DNA from: an uncultured Polaribacter sp.
GTDB lineage: Bacteria; Bacteroidota; Bacteroidia; Flavobacteriales; Flavobacteriaceae
Assembly (NCBI GenBank): GCA_947497755.1
Contig: CANMHT010000002.1
Span: 1-64,000, forward strand
Direction: 5' to 3'
DNA: 64,000 nucleotides
Numbering within the stretch: the stretch's first letter is position 1; every line of letters starts with the position of its first letter. Positions 42,042-51,209 of the stretch are shown piece by piece. The position numbers and the translations under genes are program-made. The notes under the pieces are model-generated. The model had not been told where the DNA came from and searched no databases. It saw only the letters and a program-made list of their open reading frames with translations.

Positions 42042-42078
42042 TGTAATATCTCTTAACTTAAGCCACTAATCCAATAAA
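42042..42078 (+). promoter_or_regulatory. putative ECF sigma promoter, copy 1 (autoregulatory)
   Basis: TGTAA, 11 other bases, then TTAAGCCACTAAT, ending 8 bp before the sigma gene. The same arrangement (TGTAAC ... TTAAGCCACTTAT) lies at 43231-43267, 10 bp before the gene at 43277. The shared layout suggests both are read by the sigma factor encoded here. Confidence 0.5.
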
Positions 42079-42085
42079 ATAGAGA

Positions 42086-42577
42086 TTGAGTAACGATTTT
42101 TACACACATTCTATATTACCTCATGCTGGAATAATTATTAAAATATGCCGTGCTTATACAGATACGGAAGAAGATTTTGAGGATTATTACCAAGAAGTTT
42201 GTTTGCAAATTTGGAGAAGTCGAGATCGATTTAGAGAAGAATCAAAATGGTCTACTTGGGTTTATAGATTGGCTTTGAATTGTTGCTTAACACTGGTAAA
42301 AAAGAAAAAAAACAATCGTCAAAACATTCCGTCAGATTTTGAACAAAAAGAAATTGGGCAAGAAAACGATGTTTTTGAAAACGAATCTCTAAATCTTTTA
42401 TATGCCGCAATAAGAAAACTATCAGAAATAGATAGAGCTATTATTTTACTGTATTTAGAAGAAAAACCTTACGAAGTTATTGCAGAAATAATCGGAACAA
42501 GTAGTAATAATATTGCTGTTAGGATTAACAGAATTAAAGAAAAACTAAAAAAGTTATTGGATGGAAAAATCAATTGA
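42086..42577 (+). CDS. ECF RNA polymerase sigma factor
   Basis: 163 residues. Region 2: CRAYTDTEEDFEDYYQEVCL and QIWRSRDRFREESKWSTWVY. Region 4: LSEIDRAIILLYLEEKPYEV and IAEIIGTSSNNIAVRINRIK. No sigma 3. The start is TTG at 42086, supported by the spacing to the shared upstream motif. The downstream membrane protein overlaps by 17 bp and is the likely anti-sigma factor. Confidence 0.92.
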   Translation: MSNDFYTHSILPHAGIIIKICRAYTDTEEDFEDYYQEVCLQIWRSRDRFREESKWSTWVYRLALNCCLTLVKKKKNNRQNIPSDFEQKEIGQENDVFENESLNLLYAAIRKLSEIDRAIILLYLEEKPYEVIAEIIGTSSNNIAVRINRIKEKLKKLLDGKIN

Positions 42578-43217
42578 AACAATTTGGAAAGAAGGGTTTT
42601 TGAATGATGATAAGTTGATTGCTCCTAAAGTGAACGATTTATACAATCAAAAATCTATTGATATTGTAAGTAAGTTTAAGAGAATGTATCGGATTAATGT
42701 AATCGGAATTGTTATTTTTTCATTTATTATTCTACCTGTATCATTTTTGGTAAAGATTCCTTACATGGGGATTTTGGTATTTATATTGTTTAACCTAATT
42801 ATTGTTGTAAATAGAAAAACACGTAAAGAATTAGATAAAATAGACAATAGTTTAAATAGTTATGATTATTTAATTGCATTTGATAATTGGACAAAAGAAT
42901 TGATTGCTGTTAATATAAAGTTTTCTAGATTTTTATACCCTTATGTATTTATTTCCTTGTTCTGTGGCTTCTGGTTTGGAACTATTGGTGGTGATATTCC
43001 TGGGAATATATTAGTAAATAGATTTATTACTGAATTTCCCAATACACCTTTAATTCTAGGTTTTCCATTGGTATTTATAGTGATTATACTTCTTATATTA
43101 TTGTTTTTAGCTTTGGTAGGAGCAAAAATAGGTGAGTGGGATTTTAATTTGGGTTATGGAAGAATAATGAAGCGATTAAAAACCATGATTGCTGATATGG
43201 AAGAGCTTAAAAAATAA
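42561..43217 (+). CDS. putative anti-sigma membrane protein
   Basis: 218 residues with four membrane segments (INVIGIVIFSFIILPVSFLV, MGILVFILFNLIIVV, FLYPYVFISLFCGFWFGTIG, LVFIVIILLILLFLALVGAK) and a cytosolic N-terminus of about 45 residues. It is not a classic zinc-binding anti-sigma factor. The 17-bp overlap with the sigma gene is the main evidence for that role. Confidence 0.65.
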   Translation: MEKSIETIWKEGFLNDDKLIAPKVNDLYNQKSIDIVSKFKRMYRINVIGIVIFSFIILPVSFLVKIPYMGILVFILFNLIIVVNRKTRKELDKIDNSLNSYDYLIAFDNWTKELIAVNIKFSRFLYPYVFISLFCGFWFGTIGGDIPGNILVNRFITEFPNTPLILGFPLVFIVIILLILLFLALVGAKIGEWDFNLGYGRIMKRLKTMIADMEELKK

Positions 43218-43230
43218 TTTTTTTAAAAAT

Positions 43231-43267
43231 GTAACAATCTAAATTTTAAGCCACTTATTCTATAAAC
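43231..43267 (+). promoter_or_regulatory. putative ECF sigma promoter, copy 2
   Basis: TGTAAC, 10 other bases, then TTAAGCCACTTAT; partner of the motif at 42042-42078. It places the glycine-zipper gene at 43277 in the same regulon. Confidence 0.5.
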
Positions 43268-43276
43268 GCATACAAA

Positions 43277-43729
43277 ATGAAGATTACAGAAGCAATTACG
43301 ATAATTAAGAATACAGAAATGTATTCGAATAAGAAATCAATAATAAAGTCCTACAAAGAATTTTTAACCATATTAAAAGAATTGCAAGCAAAAGAATTAT
43401 CTGAAACACAGAATACTTTAGTAGAAAATACGCTAGATAATTTACTAAAAGAGGTAGATTTTAAAAAGTCTCCTAGAAAAATACAGCATAAATTACAATT
43501 ATTTAAAAACTTTTTAAAAGAGAAATTGTCTTTAACAGTAGAAGGTCATTATACATCTTTAGGAATTGCTTTAGGTTTGTGTTTTGGAATTGTCTTTGGA
43601 GCTTTTATAGAAAGGTATATTGGAGCATCAATAGGAATGACTATTGGAATGCTTTTCGGAATTGCGATTGGAAAATCTTTGGATGCCAAGGCAGAAATTG
43701 AAGGTAGAGTATTAAAAGTAAAATCTTAA
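43277..43729 (+). CDS. small membrane protein with glycine-zipper helices
   Basis: 150 residues. A helical cytosolic N-terminus (EFLTILKELQAKELSETQNT), then two Gly-rich helices (SLGIALGLCFGIVFGAFIER and IGASIGMTIGMLFGIAIGKS). Function unknown. Its upstream motif matches that of the sigma gene, so it is probably a target of that factor. Confidence 0.7.
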   Translation: MKITEAITIIKNTEMYSNKKSIIKSYKEFLTILKELQAKELSETQNTLVENTLDNLLKEVDFKKSPRKIQHKLQLFKNFLKEKLSLTVEGHYTSLGIALGLCFGIVFGAFIERYIGASIGMTIGMLFGIAIGKSLDAKAEIEGRVLKVKS

Positions 43730-43822
43730 AATAAGAAATCACTATTAAAATAATTGGAATAAATTGTAAGTTAGTGTAACTTTAGAGACAGACTTAGAAA
43801 CTAAATTCAAAATTTTAATATC

Positions 43823-44350
43823 ATGAAAAAAAATGTACTAGTTATTGCTGTATTTGCAGTAGCAATGTTATTCTCAAACGGAATTTCTGCACAAAAATTT
43901 AGAGGATTAGATAAGAGCCCTTTAGATCAAGTATCATATAGAACAAAAGCAGATGGTGTTACTGCTAAAGTAATTTATAGCCGTCCACAGTTAAAAGGAA
44001 GAAGATTAAATAAGTTAATTCCTGAAGGAAAATTGTGGCGTTTAGGTGCTAATGAAGCGACTCAGGTTACATTTAAAAACAATGTTGTTTTTGGAGGTAA
44101 AAAAGTAAAAGCAGGTACATACACAATGTTTGCAATTCCAGGAAAAACAGAATGGACCATTATCTTAAATAAAGATTTAGATGTTTGGGGACATTATTCA
44201 TACAAAGAAAGTCAAGATGTAGTAAGAGTAAAAGGAAAAGTATCTTCTAGCATGGCGCCAATGGAAGCTTTTTCAATTGCTTTTGATAAAGACATGAACT
44301 TGTTTCTTGGATGGGGATATACTGTTGTAAAAGTAGACATCAAGAAATAA
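43823..44350 (+). CDS. DUF2911 family exported protein, copy 1
   Basis: 175 residues with signal peptide (VLVIAVFAVAMLFSNGISAQ). DUF2911 signatures: AKVIYSRPQLKGRRL, LIPEGKLWRLGANEATQVTF, KVKAGTYTMFAIPGKTEWTI, ILNKDLDVWG. Common in Bacteroidota; function unknown. It forms a tandem pair with 44515, and most residues are identical. A -7-like TAACTTTA is at 43777-43784. Confidence 0.9.
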   Translation: MKKNVLVIAVFAVAMLFSNGISAQKFRGLDKSPLDQVSYRTKADGVTAKVIYSRPQLKGRRLNKLIPEGKLWRLGANEATQVTFKNNVVFGGKKVKAGTYTMFAIPGKTEWTIILNKDLDVWGHYSYKESQDVVRVKGKVSSSMAPMEAFSIAFDKDMNLFLGWGYTVVKVDIKK

Positions 44351-44374
44351 GCTAAAAATAAAAGTATCTTTATT

Positions 44375-44406
44375 AAAAACCGCAAATTTAGTTTGCGGTT
44401 TTTTTT
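44375..44406 (+). terminator. intrinsic terminator after DUF2911 copy 1
   Basis: AAAAACCGCAAA TTTAG TTTGCGGTTTTTTTT hairpin with a T8 tract. The two paralogues are therefore separate transcripts. Confidence 0.85.
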
Positions 44407-44474
44407 ATGACTGTTTTAATCTTTTTTAAGGAAATCTTTAACATATAATTAGTAATTAGCCAAGCGTAGAAATG

Positions 44475-44482
44475 TAGCTTTG
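44475..44482 (+). promoter_or_regulatory. -7 promoter element of DUF2911 copy 2
   Basis: TAGCTTTG, 32 bp before the ATG at 44515. Confidence 0.5.
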
Positions 44483-44514
44483 AAACGAATAAAAATCAAT
44501 CAAAATTTAATATC

Positions 44515-45042
44515 ATGAAAAAAAATGTATCCCTAATTGCTGTGTTTGCTATGTTGCTATTATTCTCTAATGAGATTGTTGCACAACGTTTTTCTAAATT
44601 AGATGTAAGTCCGTTAGACAAAGTATTGTATAATAGAACTAAAACAGGAGAAGAAGCTAAGGTAATTTATAGTCGTCCACAATTAAAAGGAAGAAGATTG
44701 AGTAAGTTGATTCCAGAAGGAAAAATGTGGCGTTTAGGAGCTAACGAAGCTACTCAAATTTCTTTTGCAAACGATGTTGTTTTTGGAGGAACAAAAGTAA
44801 AAGCAGGTACATACACAATGTTTGCAATTCCAGGAAAAACAGAATGGACTATTATTTTAAATAAAGATTTAAATCTTTGGGGAAATTCTGGTTTAGATGA
44901 AAGTAAAAATGTTGCTAAAGTAAAAGGAAAAGTATCTTCTAGTATGGCACCAATTGAAGCATTTTCAATCTCATTTGATAGAGATATGAATTTGTATTTA
45001 GGATGGGGTTATACGGTTGTAAAAGTAGATATCAAGAAATAA
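44515..45042 (+). CDS. DUF2911 family exported protein, copy 2
   Basis: 175 residues with signal peptide (VSLIAVFAMLLLFSNEIVAQ). It shares the block KVKAGTYTMFAIPGKTEWTI and the C-terminus LGWGYTVVKVDIKK with copy 1, and both are the same length. The differences cluster after the signal peptide and around residues 130-140. Recent tandem duplication. Confidence 0.9.
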   Translation: MKKNVSLIAVFAMLLLFSNEIVAQRFSKLDVSPLDKVLYNRTKTGEEAKVIYSRPQLKGRRLSKLIPEGKMWRLGANEATQISFANDVVFGGTKVKAGTYTMFAIPGKTEWTIILNKDLNLWGNSGLDESKNVAKVKGKVSSSMAPIEAFSISFDRDMNLYLGWGYTVVKVDIKK

Positions 45043-45065
45043 ATAAAAATTAAAAGGTCTTTATG

Positions 45066-45098
45066 AAAATCTGCAAAAATATTTTGCAGATTTTTTTT
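45066..45098 (+). terminator. intrinsic terminator after DUF2911 copy 2
   Basis: AAATCTGCAAAA TAT TTTGCAGATTTTTTTT hairpin with a T tract. Confidence 0.85.
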
Positions 45099-45214
45099 AT
45101 TGCTATTGCTTGGGTTTTCAGTGAGTTATGAAAACGTGTGCTCTCTGAAATATTTTTTTGTAATAAAATGGCATGGCAATTGTCTTATTGGTGATAACTA
45201 AAAAATAAATTAAA

Positions 45215-45769
45215 ATGATCAAAAAACTATGGATTGCTATAATAGCAATAGGTATTACAGGAACAGCTACAGCACAAGATGTAAAATTAGGATTAAAGCT
45301 TGGTATGAATGTTTCTTCTATTAATGGTAAAAATGCGAATAATTTAGACTCTAAAACAGGTTTTGTTTTTGGAGCAACTGCAGAAGTTGCTTTGACAGAT
45401 AAACTTTCGTTACAACCAGAATTATTGTTTTCACAACAAGGAGCAAAATCTGAAGGGAATTTTACCTACGATTTAAATTATATTACAATGCCAGTAATGG
45501 TAAAGTATTATATAGCTAAAGGTTTTTCTGTAGAAGCTGGCCCGCAATTTTCTTTTTTAGTAAAAGATGAATTAATTCCAGAAAATGGAGGAGCTAACGC
45601 AAATACAAATGCAGAAAACTTTGACTTAAATGCAAACCTAGGATTAGGATATAAGTTAAATAACGGGATATTTTTCCAAACAAGATATAATTTAGGATTG
45701 ATTAATATTGATGAAAACCCAGATATTAAAAACGGTGTTTTTCAGATGGCAATCGGATTTCAGTTCTAA
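45215..45769 (+). CDS. outer membrane beta-barrel protein (PorT/OMP_b-brl_2 family)
   Basis: 184 residues. Signal peptide (LWIAIIAIGITGTATAQ), then an alternating-hydrophobicity barrel: VKLGLKLGMNVSSINGK, LSLQPELLFSQQGAKS, LNYITMPVMVKYYIAKGFSV, EAGPQFSFLVKDE, ending in the aromatic FQMAIGFQF that signals barrel assembly. Role unknown. Confidence 0.88.
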   Translation: MIKKLWIAIIAIGITGTATAQDVKLGLKLGMNVSSINGKNANNLDSKTGFVFGATAEVALTDKLSLQPELLFSQQGAKSEGNFTYDLNYITMPVMVKYYIAKGFSVEAGPQFSFLVKDELIPENGGANANTNAENFDLNANLGLGYKLNNGIFFQTRYNLGLINIDENPDIKNGVFQMAIGFQF

Positions 45770-45792
45770 ACCATTACTATGTTATCTAAATG

Positions 45793-45823
45793 AGCCTTAA
45801 ACGAATGTTTAGGGCTTTATTTT
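45793..45823 (+). terminator. terminator between the OMP and the convergent EamA gene
   Basis: AGCCTTAAAC GAAT GTTTAGGGCT followed by TTATTTTT. It overlaps the last codons of the EamA gene on the minus strand. Confidence 0.6.
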
Positions 45824-46719
45824 TGAGTTTTACTAATTAGATACACACCAAAAATAACTAATAAACAACTAAGAATCTTAATCAAATTAATGTCTTGAGC
45901 ATACTCGGTATTTCCTAAACCATATGCGTAAATACTTACCATAATAAAACTTACAGCAGGTTGTAAATACACATAACTCCCATTAACAGATGGAGCTACA
46001 TAGTTGAGTGCATAGATATTAAATAAATAAGCCAAAAAAGTAGTGGCAACAATTACAAAAGTAACTGCAATGTATGTATGAGTTGTAAAAGCACTAAAAT
46101 CTGTTTGTAAAATATCTGGCAATCCAAAAGGTAGCATAAATGCAAATCCAAATAAGAAAACCCAGCTAATTACGGTTAGTGAATTGTATTTTTTCATCAA
46201 AGGTTTTACAATAACCAAATACAATCCGTAAGAACAGGCATTTAAAAAAATTAAAAGATTTCCTAACAAAGAACTAGTTCCAACAGCTTTGTTTCCGTAC
46301 CAAATTAACAATACAGCTCCAATACCTCCAATCGTAATTCCGATAAGCTTATTTTTTGTTATTTTCTCTTTTAAGATAAGCGCACTAAAAAATAAGACTA
46401 CAATTGGTATTGCTGTAATGATGATTGAAGCATCAATCGGAGAGGTTAAATTTAATCCGTGGAAAAACAACAACTGATTGGCTGCAACACCCAATAATCC
46501 ACAAAAAATCAATCGTAGAAAATCACGGTTGTCTATTTTTTCTTTAATAAACAACTTGATCAACCAAAATAAGATTCCTGCTCCTACAATTCGTAAAAAG
46601 ATAAATGCAGACGGTCCAATTTTATTTGGCATCACGCCTTTGGCAATTAAATAATTAGCGCCGTAAATAATATTGGCGCCTAATAAGGCCAAATGAGCTT
46701 TTAAAATATTGTTCTTCAA
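45817..46719 (-). CDS. EamA/DMT family transporter
   Basis: 300 residues with ten membrane helices in two EamA halves (LALLGANIIYGANYLIAKGV at the start, SYVYLQPAVSFIMVSIYAYG near the end; LRIVGAGILFWLIKLF in between). Drug/metabolite transporter superfamily; substrate unknown. The start is TTG at 46719; no ATG precedes the first helix. Confidence 0.88.
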   Translation of the reverse strand: MKNNILKAHLALLGANIIYGANYLIAKGVMPNKIGPSAFIFLRIVGAGILFWLIKLFIKEKIDNRDFLRLIFCGLLGVAANQLLFFHGLNLTSPIDASIIITAIPIVVLFFSALILKEKITKNKLIGITIGGIGAVLLIWYGNKAVGTSSLLGNLLIFLNACSYGLYLVIVKPLMKKYNSLTVISWVFLFGFAFMLPFGLPDILQTDFSAFTTHTYIAVTFVIVATTFLAYLFNIYALNYVAPSVNGSYVYLQPAVSFIMVSIYAYGLGNTEYAQDINLIKILSCLLVIFGVYLISKTQK

Positions 46720-46875
46720 CGGAGTGATTTTTGTACTACAAAGAACAGCTTTTTTTTTAGATGTTTTAGTGTAAAATAGAAGATAAACGATTTTAGTGTT
46801 TTTGTTGATTTTTGCTATCAGAGAATTACCGTGTAAGCAAGTCTTTTTTTGCTTTATTCTTTAGAAGAATAGCTG

Positions 46876-46883
46876 TAACTTTG
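46876..46883 (+). promoter_or_regulatory. -7 promoter element of leuS
   Basis: TAACTTTG, 22 bp before the ATG at 46906. Confidence 0.5.
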
Positions 46884-46905
46884 GCGCTTCTAAAATTAGA
46901 AAGGT

Positions 46906-49896
46906 ATGCAATACAATCATATTGAAATAGAAAAGAAATGGCAAAAAGAATGGAGCCAAAGACAAACGTTTAAAGCAGATAATAATTCTGATAAACCTAA
47001 GTATTATGTCTTAGATATGTTTCCTTATCCATCAGGAGCAGGATTGCACGTAGGGCATCCGTTAGGTTATATTGCTTCAGATATTTATGCACGTTATAAG
47101 CGTCATAAAGGTTTTAATGTATTGCATCCGCAAGGATATGATTCTTTTGGATTACCAGCAGAACAATATGCTATCCAAACAGGGCAGCATCCTGCAAAAA
47201 CTACAGAAGTAAATATTGCTACTTATAGAAAACAGTTAGATAAAATTGGATTTTCTTTTGATTGGTCTCGAGAAGTTCGTACATCTAGTCCAGAGTATTA
47301 CAAATGGACACAATGGATATTTATTCAATTATTTAATTCTTGGTACAATAAAGATACAGACAAAGCAGAAGCAATTGACAGCTTAATTGCAACATTTGAA
47401 ACTGCAGGAAACACAGAAGTAAATGCTGTTGCAGATGAAGATATAGTTGGTTTTTCTGCCCAAGAATGGAATCAATTTTCAAGTACAAAACAACAAGAAA
47501 TTTTATTACAATATCGTTTAACTTTCTTGTCAGATACAGAAGTAAACTGGTGTCCAGCATTAGGAACTGTATTGGCTAATGACGAAATTGTAAATGGTGT
47601 TTCTGAACGTGGAGGACATCCTGTAGTTCGTAAAAAAATGACCCAATGGTCTATGCGAATTTCTGCCTATGCACAACGTTTGTTAGATGGATTAAATACT
47701 ATTGATTGGCCACAACCTTTAAAAGATTCTCAAACCAACTGGATTGGTCGCTCTCAAGGAGCCATGGTTTCTTTTGATGTTGATGGTTATGATGCAAAAA
47801 TAGAGGTGTTTACCACTCGTCCTGATACAATCTTTGGAGTGTCTTTTATGACATTAGCTCCAGAACACGAATTGGTATCACAAATTGTAGCTGAGGATAA
47901 AAGAGCAGAGGTAGAAGCGTATATTGAGGCCACAGCAAAACGTTCTGAACGCGATAGAATGGCAGATGTAAAAACCATTTCTGGAGTGTTTACAGGAGTA
48001 TATGCGATCCACCCTTTTTCTGGAGAAAAAGTACAGATTTGGATTGGAGATTATGTGTTGGCAAGTTATGGAACTGGAGCGGTGATGGCTGTTCCTTGTG
48101 GAGATCAACGTGATTATGATTTTGCAAAGCACTTCGGAATTGAGATTCCAAATATTTTTGAAAATGTAGATATTTCTGAAGCTGCACATGCAGATAAAGA
48201 AGGGACTGTTATTGCAAATTCTGATTTCTTAAGCGGATTAAAGTATAAGAAAGCCGTTAAGTTGGCTATTTACGAATTAGAAAAACGCGGACTTGGTTAT
48301 GGTAAAATAAATTACCGTTTACGTGATGCCGTATTTAGTCGCCAACGTTATTGGGGAGAACCATTCCCAGTATATTATAAAGACGGAATGCCGCAAATGA
48401 TTGAAGCTAAACACTTGCCAATTGAATTGCCAGAAGTAGAAAAATACTTGCCAACAGAAGATGGTAAACCACCATTAGGAAATGCAGATGTTTGGGCTTG
48501 GGATAGTGAAAATGCAAAAGTAGTTAGCAATAATTTAATCAATAACGAAACTATTTTTCCATTAGAACTGAATACCATGCCAGGTTGGGCAGGAAGTTCT
48601 TGGTATTTTAACCGTTATATGGATGCTAATAATGCCACTGAGTTTGCTTCTAAAGAAGCGTTGGATTATTGGAAAGAAGTGGATTTATATATCGGAGGAT
48701 CTGAGCATGCTACTGGACACTTATTATATGCGCGTTTTTGGCAAAAATTCTTGTTTGATAGAGGAATCCTTCCTGTAGATGAGTTTGCTAAAAAACTAAT
48801 CAACCAAGGAATGATTTTAGGAACTTCTGCTTTTGTGTATAGGTTAGAGTATGAACCTTCAACTAAAATTTTAGATTTGGAAAGGACAATTGAAGGGTCT
48901 ATACAAGTGAAACCTATTTTTATTTCCAAAAAGTTAGCCAATTTAAGTGTAGAAGAGTTAAAAGAAGAATTAGATTCTAATTATGAAAAAATAATAAGAA
49001 AAGGATTAAGTGAGTTTTTGACTGATGAAGCAAATTCAATTGATATTTCTGAAATGTATTATACTTTCAGATTGACTCCAATTCATGCGGATGTTTCTTT
49101 AGTGAATACTGCAGATGAATTAGATGTTGAAGCGTTTAAAAATTGGAGAGAAGAATATAAAAACGCTGAATTTATTTTAGAAGAAGGTGTTTATAAAGTT
49201 GGTAGAGAAGTAGAGAAAATGTCTAAATCGAAATACAACGTAGTAAATCCAGATCAGATTTGTGAAGAGTACGGAGCAGATTCATTACGTTTGTTTGAGA
49301 TGTTTTTAGGCCCTTTAGAACAAGCAAAACCTTGGAAAACTTCTGGAATTTCGGGAGTACATTCTTTCTTAAAGAAGTTGTGGAAACTATACCACAACGG
49401 AGAAACTTTTGAGGTTTCTGATGCAGATCCAACCAAAGAAGAATTGAAAACCTTGCATAAAACCATTAAAAAGGTAGAAGAAGATATTGAGAATTTCTCT
49501 TTTAATACATCGGTTTCTACTTTTATGATTGCTGTAAATGAACTCACTTCTCAAAAATGTAACAAACGTGCAATTTTAGAACCTTTAGCAGTATTGGTTT
49601 CGCCTTATGCACCACATATTGCAGAAGAATTATGGGAGAAATTAGGAAATACCGAGTCAATCGCTACTGCAGCATTTCCTGTATTTGAAGCGAGTCATTT
49701 GGTAGAGAGCTCTAAAGAATATCCAATTTCATTTAACGGTAAAAGACGTTTTAATATGGAGTTGTCGTTAGATTTATCAAAAGAAGAGATAGAAAAAGCA
49801 GTTATGAGTCACGAAAAAACCCAAGCACAATTGCAAGGAAGAACTCCTAAAAAAGTAATTATTGTTCCGGGTAAGATTATTAATATTGTTGGATAA
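46906..49896 (+). CDS. leuS: leucine--tRNA ligase
   Basis: 996 residues. Class I synthetase: DMFPYPSGAGLHVGHPLGY (HIGH-type), the editing domain (TRPDTIFGVSFMTLAPEHEL) and VEKMSKSKYNVVNPDQI (KMSKS-type). It is longer than the E. coli enzyme (about 860) because of insertions, one after residue 145 (DKAEAIDSLIATFETAGNTE...) and one of about 110 residues before KMSKS (FVYRLEYEPSTKILDLERTI...). Both occur in Bacteroidota LeuRS. A strong terminator follows. Confidence 0.97.
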   Translation: MQYNHIEIEKKWQKEWSQRQTFKADNNSDKPKYYVLDMFPYPSGAGLHVGHPLGYIASDIYARYKRHKGFNVLHPQGYDSFGLPAEQYAIQTGQHPAKTTEVNIATYRKQLDKIGFSFDWSREVRTSSPEYYKWTQWIFIQLFNSWYNKDTDKAEAIDSLIATFETAGNTEVNAVADEDIVGFSAQEWNQFSSTKQQEILLQYRLTFLSDTEVNWCPALGTVLANDEIVNGVSERGGHPVVRKKMTQWSMRISAYAQRLLDGLNTIDWPQPLKDSQTNWIGRSQGAMVSFDVDGYDAKIEVFTTRPDTIFGVSFMTLAPEHELVSQIVAEDKRAEVEAYIEATAKRSERDRMADVKTISGVFTGVYAIHPFSGEKVQIWIGDYVLASYGTGAVMAVPCGDQRDYDFAKHFGIEIPNIFENVDISEAAHADKEGTVIANSDFLSGLKYKKAVKLAIYELEKRGLGYGKINYRLRDAVFSRQRYWGEPFPVYYKDGMPQMIEAKHLPIELPEVEKYLPTEDGKPPLGNADVWAWDSENAKVVSNNLINNETIFPLELNTMPGWAGSSWYFNRYMDANNATEFASKEALDYWKEVDLYIGGSEHATGHLLYARFWQKFLFDRGILPVDEFAKKLINQGMILGTSAFVYRLEYEPSTKILDLERTIEGSIQVKPIFISKKLANLSVEELKEELDSNYEKIIRKGLSEFLTDEANSIDISEMYYTFRLTPIHADVSLVNTADELDVEAFKNWREEYKNAEFILEEGVYKVGREVEKMSKSKYNVVNPDQICEEYGADSLRLFEMFLGPLEQAKPWKTSGISGVHSFLKKLWKLYHNGETFEVSDADPTKEELKTLHKTIKKVEEDIENFSFNTSVSTFMIAVNELTSQKCNKRAILEPLAVLVSPYAPHIAEELWEKLGNTESIATAAFPVFEASHLVESSKEYPISFNGKRRFNMELSLDLSKEEIEKAVMSHEKTQAQLQGRTPKKVIIVPGKIINIVG

Positions 49897-49938
49897 TTAT
49901 CTAATTCTATTTATTAATAGGAACTGCTTTAAAACAGA

Positions 49939-49978
49939 TAAAAAGGTGTTATAGAAATTTCTATAACACCTTTTTTTG
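49939..49978 (+). terminator. intrinsic terminator after leuS
   Basis: AAAAAGGTGTTATAGAAA and TTTCTATAACACCTTTTTTT form a long perfect hairpin with a T7 tract. Confidence 0.9.
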
Positions 49979-50028
49979 ATTCTAAAAATTATAGTACCTT
50001 CGGCGAATTAATTTTAAAAAATAAAAAA

Positions 50029-50649
50029 ATGAAATTGCTAAAAAGTATCTTCTTACTAACTATTGTTGTTGTATTTTCTAATTGTGCTTCTGGTTACAAA
50101 ACCATTAACCCAAAATCTTTAAACTATAGATCTAATAGTTTAGACAAAGGTGTATTATTAGAATATAAATATGAACTGTTAGATAAGAAGTATCGAAAAA
50201 AAGAGATTGCAAAAGGAGTAAAGTTGGTTGCCATTAAGATTACTAATAATTCAGATAAAGATTTGGTATTTGGTAAGGATGTAAAGCTTGTATATGATGA
50301 TGGTAGTGGTTTGTATATCATGGAAAATGAAAGAGTGTTTAGTTCTTTAAAACAAAGTCCAACTTCTTATTTATGGTATTTATTATTGTCTCCTTTACAA
50401 CTTATAAAAACAGAAAGTACAGGTGGTTTTCAAACTAAAACAAGCAGTACACCAATTGGACTTGTTGTTGGGCCAGGATTAGCTGGAGGAAATATGATTG
50501 CAGCAGGTTCTGCAAATAAAAAATTTAAGCAAGATTTATTAAATTATAATATTAGCGGAAAAACAATTAAAAAAGGAGAAACAATCTCTGGATTAATTGG
50601 AATTAGAAGTGACGATTATAATTCAATAAAAATAAAAGTAAACGAATAA
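50029..50649 (+). CDS. lipoprotein of unknown function
   Basis: 206 residues with lipoprotein signal (LLKSIFLLTIVVVFSNC, lipobox FSNC). The mature part has strand-rich NSLDKGVLLEYKYELLDKKY and VKLVAIKITNNSDKDLVFG, then a hydrophobic Gly-rich stretch (GLVVGPGLAGGNMIAAGSA). Family not recognised. Flanked by two terminators, so monocistronic. Confidence 0.75.
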   Translation: MKLLKSIFLLTIVVVFSNCASGYKTINPKSLNYRSNSLDKGVLLEYKYELLDKKYRKKEIAKGVKLVAIKITNNSDKDLVFGKDVKLVYDDGSGLYIMENERVFSSLKQSPTSYLWYLLLSPLQLIKTESTGGFQTKTSSTPIGLVVGPGLAGGNMIAAGSANKKFKQDLLNYNISGKTIKKGETISGLIGIRSDDYNSIKIKVNE

Positions 50650-50673
50650 AAAAGCATTTATATTCTAAATTAG

Positions 50674-50707
50674 AAAAGTCATTGCAACTCTTGTAATGAC
50701 TTTTTTA
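50674..50707 (+). terminator. intrinsic terminator after the lipoprotein gene
   Basis: AAAAGTCATTGCAA CTC TTGTAATGACTTTTTT hairpin. Confidence 0.85.
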
Positions 50708-50741
50708 TTTAACTATCTTGTCACTTTAAAATAGCGTAGAA

Positions 50742-51209
50742 ATGAAGTTAAAATCTTTTTTGTGTATTGGTGTTTTTGGAATGTTATTTGCTAGTTGTAA
50801 CAAAGAAAAATCAATAGAAACATATCTTGTAAATTCTTGGGAAACTACTTATTTAAAAATAGAAATGACAAGCTATCAAAAATCAGATTCTACCTATGTT
50901 TTTGAAGATAAATTTTTAAACAACCCACCGAGAAGAGCCCGTTCTCAATACAACAAAGACGGTACTTTTTCTGCTTGGTTTGTAAATCAGCAAAACGAAA
51001 AATCTGGAGAATCTAAAGGAACGTGGAAAGTGAAAAATGATTCGTTGTTTGTTGCCTTTTTTTATGGAGGTAGGGATGTAAAAGTAGGATATCATATAGA
51101 AAAAACTACTGAAGGATTTATTGGGAAAAGCAACTATGATTGGGATAATGATGGCGCTTTTGATGATGTATTATTAATGAAAACAAAAAAAATTACGACA
51201 ACTAAATAG
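50742..51209 (+). CDS. lipocalin-like lipoprotein of unknown function
   Basis: 155 residues with a lipoprotein signal (FLCIGVFGMLFASC). The mature part resembles Bacteroidota lipocalin-like domains: YLVNSWETTYLKIEM, QYNKDGTFSAWFV, SKGTWKVKNDSLFVAFF. The last base of its TAG is the first base of the GTG of the kinase gene, so the two are co-translated. Confidence 0.7.
   Translation: MKLKSFLCIGVFGMLFASCNKEKSIETYLVNSWETTYLKIEMTSYQKSDSTYVFEDKFLNNPPRRARSQYNKDGTFSAWFVNQQNEKSGESKGTWKVKNDSLFVAFFYGGRDVKVGYHIEKTTEGFIGKSNYDWDNDGAFDDVLLMKTKKITTTK

Noticed and set aside
47333..49547. Seven minus-strand ORFs within leuS
   Set aside because: All are shadows of the leuS frame; leuS covers the full region with conserved motifs throughout.
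46906..49896. The extra length of leuS as an intein or fusion
   Set aside because: The insertions have no intein splice motifs and match the known longer LeuRS form of Bacteroidota.
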